From positions 1,178,001-1,242,000 of the forward strand of contig BSNO01000003.1 in the NCBI GenBank assembly GCA_030160035.1: 64,000 bases of DNA. The letters run 5' to 3'. Made by a program: the position numbers and the translations under genes. The stretch is from Rhizobium albus (GTDB taxonomy: Bacteria > Pseudomonadota > Alphaproteobacteria > Rhizobiales > Rhizobiaceae). Below, one piece after another: positions 57,506-64,000 of this stretch. Within the stretch, counting starts at the first letter, position 1, and each line of letters opens with the position of its first letter. Under the pieces are notes generated by a model. That model did no database searches and was not told the DNA's origin. It saw only the letters and a program-made list of their open reading frames with translations.

Positions 57506-57877
57506 ATGCCCAAGACCGTTTTGATTGTCGAGGACAACGAGCTGAACATGAAGCTGTTCCGCGACTTGATCGAGGCGTCCGGCTACGAGACCATCCAGAC
57601 CCGCAATGGGACCGAAGCGGTCGATCTTGCCCGCGCCCACCGCCCCGATCTGATCCTCATGGACATCCAGCTTCCGGAAGTCTCCGGCCTCGACGTCACC
57701 AAATGGCTGAAAGCCGATGACGAGCTTCACTCGATCCCGGTCATCGCCGTCACTGCTTTTGCCATGAAGGGAGACGAGGAGCGCATCCGCCAGGGCGGTT
57801 GCGAGGCCTATATTTCGAAGCCGATCTCCGTGCCGCGCTTTCTCGAAACGATAAAGACCTACCTGGGTGAGGCATGA
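57506..57877 (+). CDS. divK: Single-domain response regulator DivK
   Basis: DivK (123 aa) is the receiver that links the DivJ/PleC kinases to CtrA control of the cell cycle. Phosphorylation site Asp53 (LILMDIQLP), the acid pocket (VEDNELN) and the conserved SKPIS lysine are present. ATG 57506 has GGGAG 5 nt upstream; the frame is open to 57494. It overlaps pleD by 4 nt (ATGA). Confidence 0.95.
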   Translation: MPKTVLIVEDNELNMKLFRDLIEASGYETIQTRNGTEAVDLARAHRPDLILMDIQLPEVSGLDVTKWLKADDELHSIPVIAVTAFAMKGDEERIRQGGCEAYISKPISVPRFLETIKTYLGEA

Positions 57878-59241
57878 CCGCGCGCATTCTCGTCGTCGAT
57901 GACGTCCCGGCCAACGTCAAGCTTCTCGAAGCCAGGCTGCTTGCCGACTATTTCGAAGTTCTGACCGCCGTAGACGGCCCGAGCGCGCTCAATGTCTGCG
58001 CCGCGACTCAGGTCGATCTCATCCTGCTCGACATCATGATGCCCGGCATGGATGGCTTCGAGGTCTGCGAGCGGCTGAAGGCGAACCCGCGCACCGCACA
58101 TATTCCGGTGGTGATGGTGACGGCGCTCGATCAATCGGAAGATCGGGTGAGGGGCCTGCGTGCAGGCGCCGACGAGTTCCTGACCAAGCCTGTCAACGAC
58201 ATCCAGCTCATGACGCGGGTGCGTAGCCTGCTGCGCCTGAAGGCGCTTGGCGACGAGCTGCGCATGCGCGCCGAGACTGCTGAGCTGATCGGAACGCAGG
58301 ATCTGATCAACGGCGTTGACGGCATCGACAAGGCCCATGTCCTGCTCGTCGATGAACGCGTCAGTGCCCAGGAGCGCGTCACCCGCATGCTCGCACCGAT
58401 TGCCGAGGTGGTGTGCATGTCGGATCCGCAGGCCGCGTTGTTCGAAGCGGCGGAACGGCCTTACGATCTGGCCATCATCAGCGACAATTTCACCAACTAC
58501 GATTCGTTGCGGCTTTGCTCGCAGCTGCGCTCGGTGGAGCGCACGCGCTTCCTGCCGGTGATGCTGATGGCTGAAGCCGGCTCGCAGGCTCTCGTCACGC
58601 GTGCGCTCGAACTCGGCGTCAACGACTACATCCAGCGCCCGATCGACCCGCACGAGCTTCTGGCGCGTGCCAACACGCAGATCAAGCGCAAGCGCTACAA
58701 CGATCACCTGCGCAGCAGCGTGCGCGCCACGATCGAACTGGCTGTCACCGATGCTTTGACGGGCCTCTACAACCGACGTTATCTCGACACCCACATGCCT
58801 GTTCTGGTCGAGCGCTCGAGCAAGCGGGAAAGGCCGCTTTCGGTCTGCATGATTGACCTCGACCGCTTCAAGTCGATCAACGACAATTTCGGGCATCAGG
58901 CTGGCGATGATGTGCTGCGGGAACTGTCGCGCCGCATCAAGCAAGCCGTGCGCGGTGCCGATCTTGCCTGTCGCTATGGGGGCGAGGAGTTCGTTGTCGT
59001 GATGCCCGATACCGACGGCACGCTCGCCGCAGCTGTTGCCGAGCGCCTGCGCGTCAGCATCGAGGCCGTGCCCTTTAGGGTCAACGGCCGCGCCGAGCCG
59101 CTCTCCGTCACCGCGTCGCTCGGCATCGCGACGCTCAAGGATGGTGAGGCGGCTGCAAGCAGCGTCTTCCAGCGCGCGGATGAGGCGCTCTACACGGCCA
59201 AGCGCAGCGGTCGCAACCGTGTGGTCGCAGCAGCAGCCTAG
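57874..59241 (+). CDS. pleD: Response regulator diguanylate cyclase PleD
   Basis: PleD (455 aa) makes cyclic di-GMP after phosphorylation. It has a first receiver with Asp53 (LILLDIMMP), a second degenerate receiver (about 150-275), and a GGDEF domain with the active site GGEEF preceded by the RxxD inhibitory site (RGAD) five residues earlier. Domain order is that of Caulobacter PleD. It overlaps divK and is followed by 0.5 kb without a gene. Confidence 0.96.
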   Translation: MTARILVVDDVPANVKLLEARLLADYFEVLTAVDGPSALNVCAATQVDLILLDIMMPGMDGFEVCERLKANPRTAHIPVVMVTALDQSEDRVRGLRAGADEFLTKPVNDIQLMTRVRSLLRLKALGDELRMRAETAELIGTQDLINGVDGIDKAHVLLVDERVSAQERVTRMLAPIAEVVCMSDPQAALFEAAERPYDLAIISDNFTNYDSLRLCSQLRSVERTRFLPVMLMAEAGSQALVTRALELGVNDYIQRPIDPHELLARANTQIKRKRYNDHLRSSVRATIELAVTDALTGLYNRRYLDTHMPVLVERSSKRERPLSVCMIDLDRFKSINDNFGHQAGDDVLRELSRRIKQAVRGADLACRYGGEEFVVVMPDTDGTLAAAVAERLRVSIEAVPFRVNGRAEPLSVTASLGIATLKDGEAAASSVFQRADEALYTAKRSGRNRVVAAAA

Positions 59242-59444
59242 ACCGCTCCCATCCATTTCGTTGTTGCGTGGAAAAAATCATGGATCGCTTGTGACGAAAG
59301 CGTCAGAGTGGATCGTGAAGCCGACCGAGCACCACGTCAGTGTCGCTAGACTTGGTGCTTCTAACTGTAAAAAATTCTATACACGGTTCTGCAGGTATCG
59401 GACGTCGCTTAAAGCCTCCACAATTAACCAAGGTCCTGTGCGCC

Positions 59445-59460
59445 TTAGAAAATGCTTAAC
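59445..59460 (+). promoter_or_regulatory. CtrA-like box (TTAG-N7-TTAAC)
   Basis: The sequence TTAG-AAAATGC-TTAAC matches the CtrA consensus TTAA-N7-TTAAC with one change. It lies about 75-90 nt upstream of the small-RNA candidate. A second TTAAC at 59423 has no partner at the right spacing. CtrA control is plausible beside divK-pleD but unproven. Confidence 0.35.
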
Positions 59461-59533
59461 GCAAGATTGATTTCGTAGGGTTTTTGGGCGAAGCTTCAAG
59501 GGTGAGGCGTTGGGACACTTCACCTAAACAGAT

Positions 59534-59648
59534 AACCCCGTGATGTTCAGGTCCGCCGCATCTCCTGGGTCATGGGGTCGGTCGATCAGAGCGCTCGAAC
59601 AAACGTGGCATCCTCGTACCACGTCGAGCGCCTGATCGACCCCTTTTT
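59534..59648 (+). ncRNA. Structured small-RNA candidate, possibly EcpR1 family
   Basis: A first stem pairs CCCCGTGA (59536-59543) with TCATGGGG (59570-59577) and encloses CAGG/CCTG. A second, long stem pairs GGTCGATCAG (59580-59589) with CTGATCGACC (59632-59641), GCGCTCG with CGAGCGC, and ACGTGG with CCACGT, capped by CATCCTCGTA and followed by CCTTTTT (59642-59648). A predicted RNA is about 113 nt. As I recall, Sinorhizobium EcpR1, a cell-cycle regulatory RNA of about 101 nt, lies between pleD and rpmG, so this may be its homologue; that link is inference. Confidence 0.65.
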
Positions 59649-59696
59649 GTTGGCACGGCTACCAACCGTCCCATCACCCAAGACACCGAGTTATCT

Positions 59697-59734
59697 TCAA
59701 AAACGACAAAACCCCGGACGAGGAGTCCAGGGTT
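59697..59734 (-). terminator. Intrinsic terminator of rpmG
   Basis: AACCCTGGAC and GTCCGGGGTT (minus strand) form a 10-bp stem with one mismatch around TCCTC, followed by TTTTGTCGTTTTT. It lies about 52 nt past the rpmG stop. Confidence 0.75.
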
Positions 59735-59785
59735 GCCAATGCTCTTCCGACGATGTCCGCGCGGCGTGCCGCGCAGAACGAAGAC

Positions 59786-59953
59786 TTACTTGATCTTCGT
59801 TTCCTTGAACTCGACGTGCTTGCGTGCGATCGGGTCGTACTTCGTCTTGTTCATCTTGTCGGTCATGGTGCGGCTGTTCTTCTTCGTAACGTAGAAGAAG
59901 CCGGTGTCTGCCGTTGAAAGCAGCTTGATCTTGATTGTGGTTGCCTTGGCCAT
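59786..59953 (-). CDS. rpmG: 50S ribosomal protein L33
   Basis: L33 (55 aa) starts [18 protein letters not shown] and ends [11 protein letters not shown], the standard short bacterial form. It has YVTKKNSR but no CxxC zinc pairs, so it is the zinc-independent type. AGGA lies 6 nt before ATG 59953. It is a single gene with its own terminator. Confidence 0.97.
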   Translation of the reverse strand: MAKATTIKIKLLSTADTGFFYVTKKNSRTMTDKMNKTKYDPIARKHVEFKETKIK

Positions 59954-60100
59954 GGGAATTCCTGCTCGTCAAAAACGACGCCGCGGACAGCCGACCGGCT
60001 CCACGGCGCGAGAAACTTGGGGCGATACCTACTGATTGTCCCGCGGATGTCAAGGTCGATTGGGGCCCGGAGGTCGTGTCGGAGCCCTATACCCAGGGTT

Positions 60101-61267
60101 TCAGCCCCGCGCGGGTCCGAAAATCATACGTCCGAGTGTCAGGAGCACGTAGAGGCTGAAGAAGAATCCAAGGGCAATCGCGAATCCGTCCGTCCCGAAG
60201 ATGTCCATGGCGATTCCGATTGTCTGCGGCCCGATAAGAGCACCGAGCGCGTAGCAGAGGATGAAAGCGGCATTGGCGGCTGCAAGATCGGCGCCTTTGA
60301 GCGAGGCTCCAAGATGGGTCAGGCCGACCGTGTAGAGCCCGCAGACCACGCCGCCCCACACGAAGAGCACCGCCGCCATCAGCCACCAGCCTCCCACGAT
60401 GAACGGCAGTGCGGCAGAGCCTGCAAGCCCGATCAGAGCCAGCAGTGTCAGCAAGATGCGCCGGCTCTTCACCCGGTCGGCAACGAGGCCGATTGGAATC
60501 TGCAGCAGCACGTTGCCGAGACCGATCGCCGTAAGGAGGAGCGCACCTTCCGATTCGATGAAGCCGGTGCGTGCCGCATAGATTGGGAATAGCGCCAGCC
60601 CGCCCGCTTCGACGGCACCGAAGACGAAGACGGCGGCAGTGGCCGTCGGCACCAGAAAGACGTAGCGCAGGAAACTGCGCCGCGGCTTCTCTTCAATCCG
60701 CGGCGCTTCGTTTCGCGCCAGCGCGATGGGAATGACCGCCGCAAGCACAATGGCGGCGCCGGCCGCAAAGGGCAGCATCCCCTGGCTCCCGATCATGGCG
60801 AAGATCAGCGGGCCGGTGGCAAAACCAAGAGCCAGAACGGTGCCATAGACGCCGAGCACGAGTCCGCGCCGCTCCGGCGGTGCCGCGGCATTGATCCAGA
60901 ATTCCGACAGGATGAACACGATGGTGACGGCGCCGTGGAACACGACGCGCAGCGGAAACCATGTCCAGAAGGGTTCCGCGATATAGAAGCAAAGGCCGCT
61001 TGCCGCAGCGAGGCAGAGCATCACGATCATGGTGCGCGCGACGCCGAACCAGCGCGCAAGCTTGGGTGCAAGCGGTGCGGCCGCGATCGATGCCAGGCCG
61101 GCAAACGCCGTATTGAAGCCGATCATCGAGGAGGAGATGCCGCGGCGCTCCATGATGACACTCAGCAGCGGCAGGCCGAGGCCGATGGCAACGCCGACGG
61201 CGCCGATGGCTGCAAGCGCAGCGATTAACGAAGACCACCGGATCGTCGTACCGACCTCGGACCGCAT
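60101..61267 (-). CDS. MFS transporter (YcaD-like)
   Basis: This 388-aa inner-membrane protein has about 12 hydrophobic helices in two halves and MFS motif A-like loops (GLVADRVKSRR, about 255-265). The overall pattern resembles the YcaD/sugar-MFS group. ATG 61267 has GGAG 9 nt upstream; ATG 61282, five codons earlier, is also possible. The substrate is unknown. It follows the Nudix gene by 19 nt, so the two may be cotranscribed. Confidence 0.88.
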   Translation of the reverse strand: MRSEVGTTIRWSSLIAALAAIGAVGVAIGLGLPLLSVIMERRGISSSMIGFNTAFAGLASIAAAPLAPKLARWFGVARTMIVMLCLAAASGLCFYIAEPFWTWFPLRVVFHGAVTIVFILSEFWINAAAPPERRGLVLGVYGTVLALGFATGPLIFAMIGSQGMLPFAAGAAIVLAAVIPIALARNEAPRIEEKPRRSFLRYVFLVPTATAAVFVFGAVEAGGLALFPIYAARTGFIESEGALLLTAIGLGNVLLQIPIGLVADRVKSRRILLTLLALIGLAGSAALPFIVGGWWLMAAVLFVWGGVVCGLYTVGLTHLGASLKGADLAAANAAFILCYALGALIGPQTIGIAMDIFGTDGFAIALGFFFSLYVLLTLGRMIFGPARG

Positions 61268-61286
61268 GGCGTTGCTCCGCATGGAA

Positions 61287-62030
61287 TCAGATGATGTCGC
61301 GCACGAAGGTGCCGTGCTTCACGTAGTAGAAGGGGACCGGTTGATCGAAAGGCAGGTCTGGCTCCGAGCTCAGCGCATCCTGGAGATCGCCAATGATCGT
61401 GCGGGTAATGCGCGGCAGTTGCACCCGGTCGATATCGTCGAACCCGATCCAGGTCAGATCCTGAAGTTCCTCGCTGTCGGAAACGTCCTTCGGGTCTGCG
61501 CCGATCTCGTCGAGGAAACAGGCGAAGAACCGCGTGTCGAACCGTCGGCTCTGTCGCGGTGGCGTGATTGCCCGCGCAACGTAGCGAAGAGATGAGAGGT
61601 CCGGTGCCAGCCTGCGCTCGGAGAAACCGGACCAGTCGGAATGGAGGCCAACTTTGCCGTCGCCGGCAATCATGATCCCGGCCTCTTCCGACGTCTCGCG
61701 AACGGCCGCGACCGCCAGCGCCTGCGCGCGAGCGGCGGTCATTGTGCGATCCGTGCGTGTCATGAGGCGCTCCGTCACCGTCTCCTTCAGCGGCCTGGCG
61801 ACGCCGACCCGCGAATCGGCGCGATCGCGACGACCACCGGGAAACACGTAGAAATTGGGCATGAAGGTGTGGGCGCGAGCGCGCTTGCCGACGAGAAATC
61901 GAATCTCAGGACCAGTACGATCGATCAGGATGATCGAAGCGGCATCCTTCGGCTTCAAAAGGGGATGCTCGCCGGAAGTGATATAGCGTGTGCCTGCCCG
62001 GGGCGCCTGGTCGCGCGCCATGCCGCTCAT
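61287..62030 (-). CDS. Nudix hydrolase family protein
   Basis: This 247-aa protein is longer than a bare Nudix domain. The core of the Nudix box is visible (RETSEEAG), but the usual glycine and first glutamate 8 and 14 residues upstream are not at the canonical positions. FLVGKRARAHTFMPNFYVFPGG is family-like. The substrate (a nucleoside diphosphate derivative or CoA) cannot be told. It begins 6 nt after the DUF983 stop. Confidence 0.88.
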   Translation of the reverse strand: MSGMARDQAPRAGTRYITSGEHPLLKPKDAASIILIDRTGPEIRFLVGKRARAHTFMPNFYVFPGGRRDRADSRVGVARPLKETVTERLMTRTDRTMTAARAQALAVAAVRETSEEAGIMIAGDGKVGLHSDWSGFSERRLAPDLSSLRYVARAITPPRQSRRFDTRFFACFLDEIGADPKDVSDSEELQDLTWIGFDDIDRVQLPRITRTIIGDLQDALSSEPDLPFDQPVPFYYVKHGTFVRDII

Positions 62031-62036
62031 GGTCGG

Positions 62037-62486
62037 TCAGGTCCGGCTCTCATCGGGCACCTCGTCCAGCGGATCTTCTTCACCGCCGAAGCCATGCATA
62101 CGCAACGCCCATTGCAGTCCGATGACGCCGCCTTTCAGCGGCTGCATGCTCGCAACGGTCATGATCAGGGTGACCGGGATCCAGAACGCAAGCGCCTGCC
62201 AGGATGTCCAGTCGACGACGCGCTCCCCGAACATGTAGCCTGCGACCACGATGTGGCCGACGATGAAGATCGCGAGATAGGGCGGCAGATCGTCGGCACG
62301 ATGATGGTGCATCTCCTCGCCGCAGGAAGCGCAGTGATCGACGGGCTTCAGGAAAGCGCGAAACAATTTGCCTTCGCCACAGGCGGGGCACTGACATTTC
62401 AGACCGCGCATGATCGATCCGCCAAGCGCACGAGGAGCATCATCATGCCGGTCGTCTGCCGCGTGCGATTGTCCGAATGTCTGCAT
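62037..62486 (-). CDS. DUF983 zinc-ribbon membrane protein
   Basis: This 149-aa protein has two CxxC pairs (CQCPACGEGKLF and CASCGEEM) followed by two membrane helices (about 70-90 and 95-118), the DUF983 layout. The Met at 26 (IMRGLKCQCPAC) is an alternative start nearer the conserved part. It lies upstream of the Nudix gene and downstream of rnr on the same strand. Function unknown. Confidence 0.88.
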   Translation of the reverse strand: MQTFGQSHAADDRHDDAPRALGGSIMRGLKCQCPACGEGKLFRAFLKPVDHCASCGEEMHHHRADDLPPYLAIFIVGHIVVAGYMFGERVVDWTSWQALAFWIPVTLIMTVASMQPLKGGVIGLQWALRMHGFGGEEDPLDEVPDESRT

Positions 62487-62584
62487 CTCGACGGTCTCTT
62501 TTCATGAACCCGGGCGTTGATGCACCATATAGGCGCGAATGGAGCCGATGTCGCCCCATTCGGCCTTTTCGGCGCGCATTTGCC

Positions 62585-64000
62585 TCAGCGACGTCCGCGA
62601 GGTGGCCGTGTGCCGGGCTTTTTCGACGCGCCGCGCCGCTTCTCGCCATGCTTGGCCTTGTGAAACGATCTCGCGCCCGCAGGCATCTTGCGTGGCTCGC
62701 TGACGATCTCGAAACGGAGCGCACCCGCGAGCGGGAGTGCCTCGACAAGCTTGACCTCGACATCGTCGCCCAGACGGAAGCCTTCACCACTCTCGCGACC
62801 CGTCATCGACTGATGCGCCTCGTCATAGATGAAATAGTCGTAGCCGAGCGTCGATACCGGCACGAAGCCGTCTGCCCCGAACTGCGGAAGCGAGACGAAG
62901 AGGCCGGATTTGACGACGCCGGAAACGCGGCCATCGAACGTATCGCCGACCCGGCTGGCCAGATGATGGGCGATCAACCGGTCGACCGTGTCGCGCTCCG
63001 CGGCCATCGCCCGGCGTTCCGACGTGGAGATGTCGGCTGCGATGTCGACCAGCGCCGCTTCCTCTTCCGGCGTGATCGCGCCATCTCCCAGCTTGAGGGA
63101 GCCGATGAGTGCCCGGTGGACGATAAGGTCGGCATAGCGGCGGATCGGCGAGGTGAAATGCGCGTATCGCATCAGGTTCAGGCCGAAATGACCGAGATTG
63201 TCAGCGCTGTAGATCGCTTGGCTCTGTGACCGCAGGACCATCTCCGACACCATCGTCTCATGCGGCTTGCCGCTTGCCGATGCCAGGATGTGGTTGAAAT
63301 TGTTGGCGCGAAGGCTGCCGCGCGCAAGCGACAGATCAAGCGTCGCCAGGAACTCGCGCAGAGTTTCCTGCTTGGCCAGAGATGGAGCGTCGTGGATGCG
63401 ATAGATCAGGCTCTGGCGCTTGCGCTCCAGTGTTTCCGCAGCGGCCACATTCGCCTGGATCATGCATTCTTCGATGAGCTTGTGGGCATCGAGCCGTGGC
63501 GGCACGATCACCTTGTCGACCTTGCCATCCTTGTCGAGCACGATCTTGCGCTCCGGCAGATCGAGCTCCAGTGGCTGTCGCTTGTCGCGACCCTTGCGCA
63601 TCGTGCCGTAGGCTTCCCAGAGCGGCTTCAGCACGCCTTCGAGCAGCGTGTCCGTCTTATCGTCTGTCGCACCGTCGATGGCCGCCTGGGCCTGTTGATA
63701 GGAAAGCTTGGCAAGGCTCCTCATCATAATGCGATGGAAACTGTGGCGCAGCTTCTGGCCATCCTTCGAAAAGGTCATGCGCACGGCGAGTGCGGGCCGG
63801 TCGACGCCTTCCTTCAGCGAGCAGAGGTCGTTGGAGATCCGTTCGGGCAGCATCGGCACGACCCGGTCGGGGAAATAGACCGAATTGCCGCGCTTCAGCG
63901 CTTCGCGGTCCAACTGCGATCCCGAGCGCACATAGTGGGAAACGTCGGCGATCGCGACCGTGACGATGTGGCCGCCCTTGTTGTCGGGCGAGGGATCCGG
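62585..64000 (-). CDS. rnr: Ribonuclease R, N-terminal part beyond window
   Basis: This 3'-5' exoribonuclease degrades structured RNA. The 471 visible residues hold the catalytic RNB domain (VAIADVSHYVRSGS near the window edge, RYAHFTSPIRRYADLIVHR) and the S1 domain (DTFDGRVSGVVKSGLFVSL). The basic C-terminal tail ends RPPRGRR. The cold-shock domains and start codon are outside the window to the right. The frame is open to the last base. Confidence 0.94.
   Translation of the reverse strand, partial: PDPSPDNKGGHIVTVAIADVSHYVRSGSQLDREALKRGNSVYFPDRVVPMLPERISNDLCSLKEGVDRPALAVRMTFSKDGQKLRHSFHRIMMRSLAKLSYQQAQAAIDGATDDKTDTLLEGVLKPLWEAYGTMRKGRDKRQPLELDLPERKIVLDKDGKVDKVIVPPRLDAHKLIEECMIQANVAAAETLERKRQSLIYRIHDAPSLAKQETLREFLATLDLSLARGSLRANNFNHILASASGKPHETMVSEMVLRSQSQAIYSADNLGHFGLNLMRYAHFTSPIRRYADLIVHRALIGSLKLGDGAITPEEEAALVDIAADISTSERRAMAAERDTVDRLIAHHLASRVGDTFDGRVSGVVKSGLFVSLPQFGADGFVPVSTLGYDYFIYDEAHQSMTGRESGEGFRLGDDVEVKLVEALPLAGALRFEIVSEPRKMPAGARSFHKAKHGEKRRGASKKPGTRPPRGRR

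Larger units (their letters stand above)
59242..59785. other. Gap between pleD and rpmG
   Basis: This 544-nt region contains no protein gene. It holds a CtrA-like box (59445-59460), a structured small-RNA candidate with terminator (59534-59648), and the rpmG terminator on the minus strand (59697-59734). A perfect GC palindrome, GCGCGGC-GT-GCCGCGC, lies at 59758-59773 just beyond the rpmG stop. Confidence 0.6.

Overview
The window is about 64 kb of high-GC chromosome from an alphaproteobacterium, almost certainly of the order Rhizobiales (Hyphomicrobiales). The pointers are the gene order nuoA-N, birA, rnj, mce, DUF1467, proS, lolC, lolD; the helix-hairpin-helix tail on NuoE; the divK-pleD-rpmG block; a LysR regulator divergent from a DUF1127 gene; and a dispersed repeat of Rhizobiales type at 7876-7944. 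The genus cannot be fixed from the sequence alone. There is no rRNA, prophage, insertion sequence or CRISPR array; this reads as ordinary core chromosome.

Layout. 1-6656 (minus): a peptide ABC transporter (dppD partial, dppC, dppB, dppA) downstream of a dgcN-dgcA pair that probably handles D-glutamate or D-Glu-containing peptides. 6834-15812: a DUF808 membrane protein, xseA, a LysR regulator divergent from a DUF1127 gene with an attenuator-like leader, a DUF937 gene, gshA, rsmE, an Ada-like zinc-site protein and a metallophosphatase. 15815-19533 (minus): GntR-lutA-lutB-lutC, an L-lactate oxidation operon whose regulator overlaps lutA by 4 nt. 19703-28161: DUF3422, a LysR regulator divergent from glcD-glcE-(small membrane protein)-glcF, then a COG4091 NAD(P)-binding/SAF protein. 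28310-29098: a small zinc-ribbon gene, tRNA-Val(TAC) and tRNA-Asp(GTC).

29440-45866 (plus) is the complete 14-subunit complex I operon, nuoA to nuoN, with two extra genes: a small exported protein between nuoD and nuoE, and a 292-aa protein between nuoF and nuoG. The latter ends in the same helix-hairpin-helix domain that is fused to the C-terminus of NuoE. 45863-52984 continues with birA, RNase J, methylmalonyl-CoA epimerase, DUF1467, proS and lolCD. 53163-57397 holds an exported protein, a Tat-type L,D-transpeptidase, dinB, a HAD-like protein and DUF3572. 57506-59241 is divK-pleD, the cell-cycle and c-di-GMP signalling pair. The 0.5-kb gap after pleD holds a strongly folded small-RNA candidate (59534-59648). 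The window closes on the minus strand with rpmG, an MFS transporter, a Nudix hydrolase, a DUF983 protein and the C-terminal part of RNase R, which runs off the right edge.

The most interesting items are the duplicated HHH domain embedded in the complex I operon, the structured RNA between pleD and rpmG, the competing hairpins in front of the DUF1127 gene, and the perfect 29-nt palindrome between the dgc and dpp genes. Many long ORFs on the opposite strand of real genes are high-GC shadows and were not annotated.
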